From Alphaproteobacteria bacterium (GTDB lineage Bacteria; Pseudomonadota; Alphaproteobacteria; Rhizobiales; Rhizobiaceae), in assembly GCA_024742485.1 (NCBI GenBank), contig JANSYK010000002.1, positions 1,116,001-1,180,000 of the forward strand: a DNA stretch of 64,000 bases, given 5' to 3'. Positions 26,909-36,689 of the stretch are shown here, one piece after another. A program made the position numbers and the translations under genes. Under the pieces are notes generated by a model. The model was not told where the DNA came from and made no database searches. It worked only from the letters and a program-made list of their open reading frames with translations. Position 1 is the first letter of the stretch; each line of letters starts with the position of its first letter.

Positions 26909-27835
26909 ATGACTATTTATCTGCCCATCGCCGAAATTTCGGTCAATGTATTTTTGATCTTGGGCATGGGCGCAGCAGTCGGTTTTCTGTCGGGCATGTT
27001 CGGTGTGGGTGGCGGTTTCCTGATCACACCACTGCTGATTTTCTACAATATTCCGCCCGCTGTGGCAGTCGCCACAGGTGCCAATCAGGTCGTCGCATCG
27101 TCGTTCTCCGGAGCCTTGTCGCATTTCCGGCGCGGCACACTTGATATCAAGCTGGGAGGGATGCTGCTTGCCGGCGGTCTGGTCGGCGCGTCAGTCGGCA
27201 TTTATCTATTCATGCTGCTCCGAGACCTCGGCCAGCTCGATCTCATCATCTCGCTGTTCTATGTGATCTTCTTGAGCGTCGTTGGCGGGTTGATGCTGGT
27301 GGAAAGTGTCAATTCGCTGATGCGCGCGGCCGCCAACAAACCCGTGTCCTTGCGCAAGCCCGGGCAGCATATCTGGGTCCATCGCCTGCCTTTCAAAATG
27401 CGCTTCAAGCGCTCGAAGATTTATCTCAGCGTGATCCCGATACTGGCGCTGGGTTTCGGCATCGGCGTGTTGACATCCATCATGGGTGTTGGCGGCGGGT
27501 TCATCATGGTGCCCGCGATGATCTATCTGTTGCACGTACCGACCAATGTGGTCATCGGCACCTCGCTGTTTCAGATCATTTTCGTAACGGCGTTTACGAC
27601 TGTCGTTCAGGCAACGGCCAACCAGTCAGTGGACATCTTTCTGGCAGGCCTTTTGATGATCGCCGGTGTGATCGGTGCACAATACGGTGTCCGGGTCGGC
27701 CAGAAGTTACGCGGCGAGCAGTTGCGGGCTCTACTGGCATTGCTTGTACTGGCGGTCGGCGTCCGGCTGGCGCTGGATCTGGTGTTGACGCCGGACGAGT
27801 TCTATTCGGTCGTCGTCACCGGGATCGGCTTTTGA
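26909..27835 (+). CDS. TauE/SafE family sulfite/anion exporter
   Basis: 308 residues from ATG 26909 (GGACAGG just upstream); the reading frame is open further upstream but without a start signal. Two repeats, each opening with the family glycine motif: GFLSGMFGVGGGFLITPLL near residue 27 and GVLTSIMGVGGGFIMVPAM near 190. About eight to nine membrane helices, with a cytoplasmic middle loop containing HRLPFKMRFKRSK. Members export sulfite, sulfoacetate or related anions or take up sulfur compounds. It overlaps the next gene, which is its usual TIGR02186 partner. Confidence 0.92.
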   Translation: MTIYLPIAEISVNVFLILGMGAAVGFLSGMFGVGGGFLITPLLIFYNIPPAVAVATGANQVVASSFSGALSHFRRGTLDIKLGGMLLAGGLVGASVGIYLFMLLRDLGQLDLIISLFYVIFLSVVGGLMLVESVNSLMRAAANKPVSLRKPGQHIWVHRLPFKMRFKRSKIYLSVIPILALGFGIGVLTSIMGVGGGFIMVPAMIYLLHVPTNVVIGTSLFQIIFVTAFTTVVQATANQSVDIFLAGLLMIAGVIGAQYGVRVGQKLRGEQLRALLALLVLAVGVRLALDLVLTPDEFYSVVVTGIGF

Positions 27836-27837
27836 TC

Positions 27838-28620
27838 ATGCGGCGCTCATTAACACAGGTCGGTGCTGCCCTGCTGTTTCTGCTGACGATGATGTCGTCG
27901 GCGCTGGCGGTCGATGAACGCCTCGATATCGGCATATCGACCAATGAAATCGCCATCACCGCGAATTTCACCGGTGCCGACCTGACCGTTTTCGGTGCGC
28001 TCGACAATGCGGACCGGTTCCTGCTGGAACTGGGGCAATACGACATTATCGTTGCCTTGGAAGGCCCCGCCCGCGAAACCGTCGTGCGCAAGAAGGAACG
28101 GGTTTTCGGCATCTGGATCAACCGGTTTTCCATGCGGTTCGAACCGGTGCCCGTATCCTATTCCCTGTCCAGCACGCTGCCCATTGACCGCATCGCCCGA
28201 GAAATAGAGCTGAGCGGTCGGACCATCGGCATCGAGCATATTCACCTGCTGCCATCCGGTCGGGTCGGCGACGGAAGCCGTGTCCCGGAGTTTCGCGAGG
28301 CCCTGCTGCGGCTCAAGGTCGATGACGGACTTTACCAGAGCGAGCCGGTGGGCGTTGAATTCGTCAGTTCAAGCCTGTTTCGCGCGACCATCAGGCTGCC
28401 TGCCAATGTACCGGTCGGGCAGCACAAATTGCGGGCCTTCCTCTTCAAGAACAATGAATTCGTGATGGAGCGCGAATTGACCCTGCGGGTTGTCAAAACC
28501 GGTGCCGAGCAGTTTGTCTACGAACTTGCCCACGAACAATCATTCCTCTACGGAATTCTGGCCGTGCTTTTGGCCATGTTTACCGGCTGGGCCGCAAGTG
28601 TCATGTTCCGACGGGATTAG
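27838..28620 (+). CDS. TIGR02186 family protein (TauE partner)
   Basis: 260 residues from ATG 27838 (a TTG six bases earlier is possible and would overlap the exporter stop by four bases). An N-terminal signal peptide (LTQVGAALLFLLTMMSSALA), a mostly beta-stranded periplasmic domain, and one C-terminal membrane helix (about 235-255; LYGILAVLLAMFTGWAAS) with a short Arg-containing tail give a periplasm-facing anchored protein. TIGR02186 proteins are found beside TauE-type exporters in alphaproteobacteria; their biochemical role is unknown to me. The overlap supports joint synthesis. Confidence 0.85.
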   Translation: MRRSLTQVGAALLFLLTMMSSALAVDERLDIGISTNEIAITANFTGADLTVFGALDNADRFLLELGQYDIIVALEGPARETVVRKKERVFGIWINRFSMRFEPVPVSYSLSSTLPIDRIAREIELSGRTIGIEHIHLLPSGRVGDGSRVPEFREALLRLKVDDGLYQSEPVGVEFVSSSLFRATIRLPANVPVGQHKLRAFLFKNNEFVMERELTLRVVKTGAEQFVYELAHEQSFLYGILAVLLAMFTGWAASVMFRRD

Positions 28621-28727
28621 AGCGAGTCTGAATTTGTTGGAAGTGTCAAACCGGCATGAAACGTTGAAGTTAACGACCCTTGGCCTTGTCTTATCCCTGA
28701 GATAAAGGGAAGCGGCGTGACACTGGT

Positions 28728-30107
28728 TCAATAACACTTTCGCCATTCATCGACCGCGGTGATCACACAGGCATCCGCGATCGCGGTCGCGTCCGGGGTG
28801 ATGACAATCGTCAGCATTTCGTCGAATGGCGGGTAGTTGGCCATGATCGTATCGTTCACGGCGGTTCGCTCCAGGGCTTCAATACGGTTTGCCAATGTTT
28901 CGAAATCTTCCGCTGACCCCGCATTCAACCTGTTTTCCATCAGCATGGTTGCCATGCCGGCCGGCCGGCTGAGATTCTGCTCGATCCTCTGGAGATGAAA
29001 ATTTCGCGCGATTGGAAACTCCTCCCGAGCAATGCCCTCCCTTCGAAAGGTCTCGTAGGATTGGCGCATGGCGTCGAGTGCCTGCGGCAGGAGCGCCGTG
29101 TCGACTTCTCCACCCATCCTCAGCAATCGGTGATGACGAGCCACGGATTCCATGCCCGCGCCGAAGCCGTAGGCCGCGCGCAATTGAGAGCGAATGGCCT
29201 TGAAGAGACGTGACTGTTTGCCCAGCCCAAGAACCGCGGTGGCGATCCCGTAGATATCGTCATCGGTCGCCGGAGCGCCTGGCAGTTCGCCGAGCGTCAT
29301 GATCAGTGATTTCGGCGAATCGGGATCATGCAAGACAATTGTGCCTGGCCTGATACGGGGACCCTGGAAAGCAACAGGGTTTGGGTTTGCCGATTTTGGC
29401 AAGCCGGCCAGAGCGAGGTCAATCGCCCTTGCCACCGTTTCTGGGCCGGCCGTGCCGGCTGCTGTAATTGTCAGATCGGCGGTTCCGAAGGCACCCTTGT
29501 GCCAGGTATCGATCTGGGGTGCGGAAATACTTTGTATTTCGTCCACTGGAGCGGCAGTCCAGAAGCGCTTGAACGGATGATCTTCCAGCATGATTTCGCG
29601 GGCCAATGACCAGGCAAGGCCAGTCGCCGTCGCATTGCGGATCCGGGTATCGCGAAGCAGGTTGCGCTTTTGTCGTTCCAGCCATCTATTGTCGAGCGCC
29701 GGCTGCGCCAGCACCAGATTGGCGATTTCCGCCGCCCGGTCCAGCTGGTCGTCCGGTGCCACGACGAAGCCACGTATTTCCCCCGGTTGAACCCACAGCC
29801 GGGATCCGGCATCGAGGTCCTCGAAATCGGCCGAGATTTCATCCGGCGGCAGTCCCCCGGCACCACCATTCAGCATCAGCTCAATGCCCAGCCGGGCTGT
29901 GGCTTCGTGAATACCCGGCCCTGTTGGCAGGCCCGATGCCCACGTGATGGCCACGGCGGTGCGCTGAGCATCGTCCATCGGAACATAAAAAAACTGATGT
30001 CCGGCCGGCGAGACATGTGCGGTCATTTTTGGAGAACTGAACGCCGTTTGTGGGATCAACGCGAGGGAAAGGAGTGATGCCGCGATAAGCCTGACCGAAT
30101 TTCGCAT
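28728..30107 (-). CDS. M16 family peptidase-like protein, non-catalytic partner
   Basis: 459 residues with a signal peptide (AASLLSLALIPQTAFS). It has the M16 (insulinase/processing peptidase) fold: GLPTGPGIHEATARLGIELML sits where active members have the zinc-binding HxxEH, but here the residues read HEATA, so the metal site is absent. The Arg/Tyr substrate-binding segment of the second half is present in part (RAAYGFGAGMESVARHHRLL). It begins 4 bases after the intact M16 gene. Inactive M16 chains commonly dimerise with active ones to shape the chamber. Periplasmic location is expected. Confidence 0.88.
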   Translation of the reverse strand: MRNSVRLIAASLLSLALIPQTAFSSPKMTAHVSPAGHQFFYVPMDDAQRTAVAITWASGLPTGPGIHEATARLGIELMLNGGAGGLPPDEISADFEDLDAGSRLWVQPGEIRGFVVAPDDQLDRAAEIANLVLAQPALDNRWLERQKRNLLRDTRIRNATATGLAWSLAREIMLEDHPFKRFWTAAPVDEIQSISAPQIDTWHKGAFGTADLTITAAGTAGPETVARAIDLALAGLPKSANPNPVAFQGPRIRPGTIVLHDPDSPKSLIMTLGELPGAPATDDDIYGIATAVLGLGKQSRLFKAIRSQLRAAYGFGAGMESVARHHRLLRMGGEVDTALLPQALDAMRQSYETFRREGIAREEFPIARNFHLQRIEQNLSRPAGMATMLMENRLNAGSAEDFETLANRIEALERTAVNDTIMANYPPFDEMLTIVITPDATAIADACVITAVDEWRKCY

Positions 30108-30111
30108 GTCT

Positions 30112-31431
30112 TCAGGACCCCGTATTTGTCAGATTGACCTCCACAGTTCTGTGGCTGTCCGCCACGGCTCTGATCAGCGCGTCCACTTCGGCCTTGGTCA
30201 CCGACGCAATACGCGCCACATGATCCGCCGATGTGTTGGGCTCAAGACCGGCCGTCAGGTTGCGAAGCGCACGGTTCAGTATGTAATCCGGTTCGTCACC
30301 GCGCCGGCTCGCTTCCCGCGCCATCCGTTTTCGGATCCGTTCCAGGCTTTTTTCAGGCACGCCCCTGCCGGCGAGTTCAGCAAGGCTGGCGCGCAGCTTT
30401 TCGGCAACCGTTGGCGGGGCAACACCCTCATCGGGTCTTGACTGGAAAAAGAACTGGATCTGGTTGCGCAGTTTCCGGTCCAGCCGAACATTGTAGGCGC
30501 TGACCACGAAATTATCGATCTTCAAAGGTTTGGCCAGGCTTCCCGGCAGGTTTGAACTGAGCAACTCTGCAAGAAAGCGAGTCGTGTAGATGTCTTGCAG
30601 ACCATCGCCTGAACCCTTCCATTCGGACAGGGAAGCATATTGATAGGCATTGGAATTGGCCCGGTCGTCGGCAATGTCGAGCGTGTTATGCAATGGCTCC
30701 GAAATCGGATTGTCACGCCAGCTTTGGGGATTGGGAATTCCGGCCGGAACGTTGCCGAAGGTCTTGAGCACATGTTTGCGCAGCTCCGGTTCGCTGAGAT
30801 TGCCGGATGCCAGGAGCACCATGTTCGCTGCGTTGTAGTGGGCCCTGCGAAATTGGTCGACCTGCTCGAGATTGAGCGCGGCGATGCTGTCGGGTGTGCC
30901 GATCAGGCTGCGGCCGACCGGATTTGCGCCATAAAGGGCCCTGTTGATCTGTTCGCGGACCTGCCATTTCGAATTCTCCGACACGCGGAGATCATATTCA
31001 CGAGAAACGATTTTCTTTTCGTCGCGCATGAATTTCTCATCGAGTGACAACGGTGTCAGCAATCGCCCGGCGAAAGTGAACAGATCGTCCAGATCGTCCT
31101 TTCCACCCTCATTGTAGTAATTGGTCACGATACCATTGACCCAAGCATTGCCACCGCGATTGTGGAACGTTCGATTGCTTACATTGTCCGCGTGCCAGAA
31201 CATCAGGTGTTCCAGATAATGCGCCAGACCTTCCGGCCCGTCCGAATCGGCTTCGCCGGCCAGAATGATGGCGCTGACGCGGATCGTGTCGGATTTGGTG
31301 TCCGGGATCAGATAGACACCCCGCAAGGATGTGCCCGTTTCAACCTTGATGAGCTCAGCGCTTGCCGGTCCGGCAAGCAAGCCTGCCAGCAGCAAGAACA
31401 ACAACACCAGCCTTGTTCGAATCTTTCGCAT
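30112..31431 (-). CDS. M16 family zinc metallopeptidase, catalytic
   Basis: 439 residues, signal peptide at 1-25 (LVLLFLLLAGLLAGPASA). The inverted zinc motif HYLEH is at residues 71-75, and DEKKIVSREY about 65-70 residues later provides the third ligand Glu (E138 or E145) in the usual E-x6-E pattern. The C-terminal M16 domain shows FFFQSRPDEGV. It is half the length of pitrilysin and therefore probably works as a heterodimer with the non-catalytic protein encoded 4 bases downstream, like mitochondrial processing peptidase or PqqL-related systems. Substrate unknown; periplasmic peptides are likely. Confidence 0.93.
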   Translation of the reverse strand: MRKIRTRLVLLFLLLAGLLAGPASAELIKVETGTSLRGVYLIPDTKSDTIRVSAIILAGEADSDGPEGLAHYLEHLMFWHADNVSNRTFHNRGGNAWVNGIVTNYYNEGGKDDLDDLFTFAGRLLTPLSLDEKFMRDEKKIVSREYDLRVSENSKWQVREQINRALYGANPVGRSLIGTPDSIAALNLEQVDQFRRAHYNAANMVLLASGNLSEPELRKHVLKTFGNVPAGIPNPQSWRDNPISEPLHNTLDIADDRANSNAYQYASLSEWKGSGDGLQDIYTTRFLAELLSSNLPGSLAKPLKIDNFVVSAYNVRLDRKLRNQIQFFFQSRPDEGVAPPTVAEKLRASLAELAGRGVPEKSLERIRKRMAREASRRGDEPDYILNRALRNLTAGLEPNTSADHVARIASVTKAEVDALIRAVADSHRTVEVNLTNTGS

Positions 31432-31517
31432 GGGGACAGCTTAATCACCACGATTCAGCCTGTCAGCATTTCTCACGGCGTCGTAACAATTTGTTATCAA
31501 ACGTGAGATGGCAGTGT

Positions 31518-32249
31518 CTAACCGACCAGCCGATCGAAGGGAACCGAATAGATGCGTTCCCGGCCCAGCAGATGGGCCGTCAGCTTTCTGCGGTCGAACA
31601 GGCCGTTGAAAGCCGGGTGGCGCAGATTCATGCCGCCTGTCATGACGCCAAAGGAAGGCAGGACAAGACGTGACCCGTCTGTTGCGAAACACGGTCGCCG
31701 CACGCCTTTGTTGCGGCGGACCACCCGTGCTGCCGGATGCAGATGACCGGCAATCTCGCCATTGGCCGTCTGCGGATCGGCGACGGGTTCATGGCGAAAG
31801 CACAAACCGTCAAAATACAATTCCTGGACGCAGTGCCCCTCAAGGTCTGCAGGCTGGTCCGGATCGTGATTGCCGGCAATCCAGAACCACTCCCGGCCAG
31901 AAATGAGTGCCCGCAATTTGCCGTCGCTGGCGCTTGGCAGGCCGGCGGCACCATGCCGGTCATGAAAACTGTCGCCAAGACTGATGACGCGGACCGGATC
32001 GTAACGGCCGATCACCAGCTCCAGCAATTGCAGGGTCAGCGCCGTATCGTAGGGCGGCAGCATCATGCCGCGCCGGGCAAAGGCCGCGCCCTTTTCAAGA
32101 TGCAGGTCGGAGACCACCAGGGTTTGGCTTTCGGGAAGGAAAAGTGCGCCGAGCGGATCGCAAACCGCCGGGACGCCTGAAATCTCGATATCGGCAGTCT
32201 GGATCGTCATTTCCTCGGTCATGACCCGGGCGGCGTTCATCCTGTTCAT
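31518..32249 (-). CDS. pdeM: ligase-associated DNA damage response endonuclease PdeM
   Basis: 243-residue calcineurin-like metallophosphoesterase. The metal-binding motifs appear in order: VVSDLHLEKGAAFARRG, VISLGDSFHD, IAGNHD and EIAGHLHPAARV. The first with its EKGAAFARRG continuation is characteristic of PdeM, found with Lhr-type helicase and DNA ligase in bacterial repair islands. The gene overlaps the helicase stop region by 4 bases, so the two are coupled. The ligase and exonuclease members of the set are not in the window. Confidence 0.92.
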   Translation of the reverse strand: MNRMNAARVMTEEMTIQTADIEISGVPAVCDPLGALFLPESQTLVVSDLHLEKGAAFARRGMMLPPYDTALTLQLLELVIGRYDPVRVISLGDSFHDRHGAAGLPSASDGKLRALISGREWFWIAGNHDPDQPADLEGHCVQELYFDGLCFRHEPVADPQTANGEIAGHLHPAARVVRRNKGVRRPCFATDGSRLVLPSFGVMTGGMNLRHPAFNGLFDRRKLTAHLLGRERIYSVPFDRLVG

Positions 32250-34819
32250 TCCCGGGCAGCCTCTTCCGTCAATCCCATCGCCTCCGCGATGATGGTATCC
32301 GCAGCTTCGGCAAGGATGTCGTCCTGCGCCTCGCCAACCACTGGTTCCTTGCCGATTTCCAGCATGATGGGAACGGCAAGCGGTGAAATCTGATCCAGCC
32401 GATTCAACATGATTCGGCCCTTGATCCGCAACAGCATATCGCCGAGCCGGCGAATATCCAGCAATCCGCTGGCAGCGTCGTTGCGCGTGGCCTGCAAGAG
32501 AATGTGGTCGGGCTCATGGCTGCGCAAGACATCATAGATGAGATCGGCCGACACGGTGACCTGCCGGCCAGTCTTTTCCTTGCCGGGGTGGCGGCGCTCG
32601 ATCAGTCCGGAAATCAGAGCACAGTTGCGGAAGGTCCGCTTCAGCATCCAAGATTCGGCGAGCCAGGCTTCCAGATCGTCTCCCAGCATGTCCTCGTCGA
32701 ACAGCGTGGCCAGGGACACTTCGCCCCGTTCGATCATCAACCCCATGTCGCGCAGGCCCCAGATAGCCATGGCATAATCCGTTGCCACAAATCCCAGCGG
32801 CCGTGCGCGCGCGCGCTCAAGCCGACGGGTCAGCAGCATGCCCAGCGTCTGGTGCGCCAGCCGGCCTTCGAACGGATACATCACCATGTAATACCGGCTC
32901 GCATTGGGAAAAGTTTCGACAAGCAGATCGGAACGCGACGGCAGCACGGACTTCAGTTTCTGGATTTCCAGCCATTCGCGCACCTGGTCGGGCAGGTCGG
33001 TCCATCGCTCGGGCTCGGCCAGCATCGAGCGAACCTGATCGGCAAGGTAGGTTGAAAGTGGAAATTTGCCGCCCGCATAGGCGGGAATTTTGGGACTGCC
33101 GGCGCCGCCCTTTGAAACGATGCATTCATTTTCCCTTATGCCTTCGAAACGGAGCACCTTCCCGGCAAACAGGAACGTGTCACCCGGAGACATCATCTCG
33201 ACAAAGCTTTCTTCGATCTTTCCAAGGATCGGCCCGCCACGGACATTGGTGCCGCGGCCGCTGTGTCTTGTCAGCCTGATCTTCAGTTCGGGCGCTTCGA
33301 TGATCGTCCCGATATTGAGCCGGTACTGCTGCGCGATCCGTGGATTGCTGACCCGCCAGGTCCCATCAGCCGTCAACCGGATCCGGGCGTAACGGTCATA
33401 GGTCTTTAGCGCATATCCACCGGTGGCGACGAAATCCAGTATCCGGTCGAACTGTTCCCGTTCCAGCGATGCATAGGGTGACGCGGTGGTGATTTCATCA
33501 TAAAGATCATCGGCCGAGAACGGTTCGGCGCAAGCCATGCCGAGCACGTGCTGGGCCAGCACATCATAGGTTCCTTCGCCGACCGGCGGTGTATCCTGTG
33601 CGCCCAGATAGTTGGCATCAAGAGCCGCCCGGCATTCCAGCACCTCGAAGCGATTGGCCGGCACCAGGATCGCCTGGCTTGGCTCGTCCATGCGGTGGTT
33701 TGAGCGACCGATACGCTGCGCCAGCCGGCTGGCGCCCTTGGGCGCACCGATGTGAACAACGAGGTCAACGTCGCCCCAGTCGATCCCCAGATCCAGCGTT
33801 GACGTGGCGACCACCGCGCGCAGACGGTTGGCGGCCATTGCCGCCTCGACCTTGCGCCGCTGGCTGGCATCGAGTGACCCATGATGCAGCGCGATCGGCA
33901 GGCTGTCTTCGTTGATCCGCCACAGCTCCTGAAACAACATTTCCGCCTGGCTTCGCGTATTGACGAACAGCAGCGTCGTCTGGTGTTTTCTGATGGCCTC
34001 ATAGACATCGGGCATGGCGTAACGTGCCGAGTGGCCGGACCATGGCACCCGGTCATCGGTCTCCAATATGCGGATCTGTGGCTTGGCGCCCCCTTCGATC
34101 TGGATGCATTGCGACAGGTCGGCCTTGGGGCCAGACGACTGTGGCACCAGCCAGGCCTGCAGGGCTTCGGGTTCAGCCACGGTTGCCGACAGACCGATGG
34201 TCTGCAGGTCAGGGCGGTGCTTGCGAAGTCGCGCCAGTCCCAGAGACAACAGGTGCCCGCGCTTGGAACTGACGAGCGAGTGCAGCTCGTCCAGAATCAC
34301 ATAGCGCAACCCGTCAAACAGCGTCGATGCCTCGCGGCTGGCGATCAGCAGCGCGACTTGTTCTGGCGTTGTCAGGAGAATATCCGGAGGATCGCGTTTT
34401 TGACGTTGCCGCTTGTGCTGCGGCGTATCGCCGGTGCGCGTTTCGATGCGCAGCGGCAAGGCCATTTCATCAATCGGCTTGGCCAGGTTGCGCTCAATGT
34501 CGACGGCCAGTGCCTTCAAGGGAGAAATGTAGAGCGTATGGATTCCACGTCGTGCAGCCGCCCGTGCAGCGCCGGGTTTGCGCCGTGCCCTGGGCGCGCT
34601 CAGGTCAATGAGTGACGGCAGAAAGCCGGCCAATGTCTTGCCGGCACCGGTCGGCGCGATCAGCAGTGATGACAGACCGGATTGTGCCATGTCGAGCAAT
34701 TGCAGCTGATGGAGCCTGGGCTGCCACCCGCGCTGCTGAAACCAGCCGCTGAAGGGCTCGGGCAGCACCGGTGGTCGTTTTGTTTTAGAATCATCGCTCA
34801 CCGTCAAAGGGTAAACCAT
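32246..34819 (-). CDS. ligase-associated DEXH helicase (Lhr family)
   Basis: About 857 residues if started at ATG 34819 (MVYPLTV); the frame is open to 34846 and a GTG at MVYPLT+V is also possible, so the exact start is uncertain. Helicase motifs: Walker A APTGAGKTLAGFLPS, motif II VILDELHSLVSSKRG, motif III GLSATVAEPE, and in domain 2 RAVVATSTLDLGIDWGDVDLV with RIGRSNHR (motif VI). A winged-helix and Lhr-specific C-terminal domain follow. Lhr-core enzymes are 3'-5' translocating DNA helicases; with PdeM it makes up the ligase-associated repair pair. It opens the operon. Confidence 0.94.
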   Translation of the reverse strand: MVYPLTVSDDSKTKRPPVLPEPFSGWFQQRGWQPRLHQLQLLDMAQSGLSSLLIAPTGAGKTLAGFLPSLIDLSAPRARRKPGAARAAARRGIHTLYISPLKALAVDIERNLAKPIDEMALPLRIETRTGDTPQHKRQRQKRDPPDILLTTPEQVALLIASREASTLFDGLRYVILDELHSLVSSKRGHLLSLGLARLRKHRPDLQTIGLSATVAEPEALQAWLVPQSSGPKADLSQCIQIEGGAKPQIRILETDDRVPWSGHSARYAMPDVYEAIRKHQTTLLFVNTRSQAEMLFQELWRINEDSLPIALHHGSLDASQRRKVEAAMAANRLRAVVATSTLDLGIDWGDVDLVVHIGAPKGASRLAQRIGRSNHRMDEPSQAILVPANRFEVLECRAALDANYLGAQDTPPVGEGTYDVLAQHVLGMACAEPFSADDLYDEITTASPYASLEREQFDRILDFVATGGYALKTYDRYARIRLTADGTWRVSNPRIAQQYRLNIGTIIEAPELKIRLTRHSGRGTNVRGGPILGKIEESFVEMMSPGDTFLFAGKVLRFEGIRENECIVSKGGAGSPKIPAYAGGKFPLSTYLADQVRSMLAEPERWTDLPDQVREWLEIQKLKSVLPSRSDLLVETFPNASRYYMVMYPFEGRLAHQTLGMLLTRRLERARARPLGFVATDYAMAIWGLRDMGLMIERGEVSLATLFDEDMLGDDLEAWLAESWMLKRTFRNCALISGLIERRHPGKEKTGRQVTVSADLIYDVLRSHEPDHILLQATRNDAASGLLDIRRLGDMLLRIKGRIMLNRLDQISPLAVPIMLEIGKEPVVGEAQDDILAEAADTIIAEAMGLTEEAARE

Positions 34820-34976
34820 GTGACCGGAGCAACAAACGCCAATCATTCAGGACCGGCGATCACGGTGCGGTCGGTCAATTCGCAGGCCGTTCCGAACCGG
34901 GATTTCGGAAGAACACGTTGAACAGCCAACACGAAATCATTACCTAAGGGGCGATCGATTCACGGAGAATGGCGGC

Positions 34977-35243
34977 ATGTCGGGCAAGATGACGCGTTTC
35001 CTGGGTGACACACCCGGACGCACACTGGTCAAGCTGGTGGTGATTTCATTCATCGTCGGCGCTGTCATGAGCGCCTTTCACTGGTCACCCTTTGACGTTG
35101 TTTATGCGGTCCGCGACTTCCTGATGAATGTCTGGAACCTTGGGTTTGCAGCGCTCGGCCGCTTTGGCGACTATCTGATCCTCGGTGCCGTCATCGTGGT
35201 TCCGGTCTTTCTGGTCTTGCGGATCTTGAGCTATCGGCGCTAG
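34977..35243 (+). CDS. DUF6460 small membrane protein
   Basis: 88 residues with two membrane helices (about 17-38 and 62-83) and a central SAFHWSPFDVVYAVRDF loop that I associate with DUF6460 of Rhizobiales. A GGAGAATGGCGGC stretch precedes the ATG. Short conserved inner-membrane protein of unknown role. It runs toward the MATE gene with a 75-base gap containing a weak hairpin, and is divergent from the Lhr helicase. Confidence 0.85.
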   Translation: MSGKMTRFLGDTPGRTLVKLVVISFIVGAVMSAFHWSPFDVVYAVRDFLMNVWNLGFAALGRFGDYLILGAVIVVPVFLVLRILSYRR

Positions 35244-35259
35244 AAACGGGCAGTTGTTT

Positions 35260-35278
35260 CGGCGTCATCGAAACGCCG
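35260..35278 (+). terminator. weak stem-loop after DUF6460 gene
   Basis: CGGCGT (35260-35265) pairs with ACGCCG (35273-35278), 16 bases past the stop. There is no strong T-run, so termination may be partial and the MATE gene may be co-transcribed. Confidence 0.3.
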
Positions 35279-35318
35279 GCTAATTCTTACGCCCTTTCCG
35301 TGGATCAGGTTCTACGTC

Positions 35319-36689
35319 ATGTCGAAGTCAGATGCAGCGCTGGCTGCCGGAAACGGCCAGCGGCCATTTACGGTGAGTCACCGCCTGGTGCTTTCGATCG
35401 CCGTGCCGATGACGCTGGCCTATCTGACGACCCCGCTGCTCGGTCTGGTCGACATGGCCGTGGTCGGCCGGCTTGGCGATCCAGCCCTGATCGGTGGATT
35501 GGCGGTCGGGGCCATCATATTCGATCTCGTCTTCGCAACCTTCAATTTCCTGCGCTCTGCCACTACGGGCCTCGTGGCCCAGGCCTTTGGTCGCGATGAT
35601 GTAACCGAGCAGCAAGCTGTTTTCTGGCGTTCGCTGCTGATCGGTCTCTTCAGTGGTATTGTCCTGCTGATCCTGTCTACGCTCATCATTCAGTTTGGTA
35701 TCTGGGCGATGGCGCCCGGTGAGGCGGTGCGCGGCGCGACACAGACCTATGCGTCAATTCGCATGATATCGGCACCGGCAAGCCTCGCAAATTACGCCAT
35801 TCTTGGATTCGTGCTCGGCAGGGGGCAGGGGCTGGCCGGCCTTGGATTGCAGGCGGTGATAAATGGCACCAACATCGTTCTTTCGATCCTGTTCGGGCTC
35901 CATTTTGGTTGGGGCCTGGAAGGCGTCGCCTGGGCAACCGTTACCGGAGAGTGCATCGGTCTGATTGTTGGTTTTGCCTTTATCAGATTGACGGTCGGCA
36001 GGTCGAATGCGCCATCATGGCAAAGGATTTTCGATCGATCCGCTATCCGACCTCTCCTCACGCTCAACCGGGATATCATGATACGATCACTGGCATTGCT
36101 GACGGCCTTTGCGCTGTTTGTGCGCCAGGGCGCTCAATTTGGTGCCGTCACGCTGGCAGCCAACGCGATCCTGATGAATTTTTTCATGGTGGCGGGCTAT
36201 TATCTTGACGGATTTGCTACGGCGGCAGAACAGTTGGCCGGCCGTGCCATCGGAGCGAGATACCGGCCGGCATTCGACGGTGCTGTCCGCCTCACCTTGA
36301 TCTGGGGCTTTTGCCTTGCCGCCATAACGACGGCATTTTTTCTCATTTTTGGCACTGTGGTGGTCGATCTCCTGACGACGTCAGAGGAAGTGCGGGCCGC
36401 GTCCAGAGATTATATCATCTGGGCCTCTTTGACGGCGTTGGTCGGCGTTTTGGCGTTTGAGATGGACGGCGTCTATATCGGCGCCACCTGGTCGGTCGAC
36501 ATGCGCAACATGATGCTGGCCTCGCTGGCCCTTTTTGCCGTCCTGTCCTGGCTTTTGGTGCCGGTGCTCGGCAATCACGGGCTTTGGATCGCCTTGCTGG
36601 CCTTTCTTGGAATACGCGGTCTGACCCTCTATGCGCTGCTTGACCGCAGAGCCCGTTCCACGTTCCCGGCTAGTCCAGATGCGGCTTAG
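35319..36689 (+). CDS. MATE family efflux transporter (DinF-like)
   Basis: 456 residues, about 12 membrane helices in two halves. The first-half signature [28 protein letters not shown] is the DinF/MATE element (D in [10 protein letters not shown]). The second half repeats with [36 protein letters not shown], seen here in segments such as [20 protein letters not shown] pumps exchange Na+ or H+ for cationic drugs or metabolites. Its last 20 bases overlap the antisense end of pyrD. Confidence 0.93.
   Translation: MSKSDAALAAGNGQRPFTVSHRLVLSIAVPMTLAYLTTPLLGLVDMAVVGRLGDPALIGGLAVGAIIFDLVFATFNFLRSATTGLVAQAFGRDDVTEQQAVFWRSLLIGLFSGIVLLILSTLIIQFGIWAMAPGEAVRGATQTYASIRMISAPASLANYAILGFVLGRGQGLAGLGLQAVINGTNIVLSILFGLHFGWGLEGVAWATVTGECIGLIVGFAFIRLTVGRSNAPSWQRIFDRSAIRPLLTLNRDIMIRSLALLTAFALFVRQGAQFGAVTLAANAILMNFFMVAGYYLDGFATAAEQLAGRAIGARYRPAFDGAVRLTLIWGFCLAAITTAFFLIFGTVVVDLLTTSEEVRAASRDYIIWASLTALVGVLAFEMDGVYIGATWSVDMRNMMLASLALFAVLSWLLVPVLGNHGLWIALLAFLGIRGLTLYALLDRRARSTFPASPDAA

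Noticed and set aside
28621-28727. possible fourth copy of the dispersed repeat or a terminator between convergent genes
   Set aside because: The sequence has only a weak TTATC/GATAA stem and does not align with the three repeat copies.
32805-32818. alternating GC run, possible Z-DNA or repeat
   Set aside because: It is within the Lhr helicase gene and encodes an Arg/Ala-rich stretch; too short to mean more.
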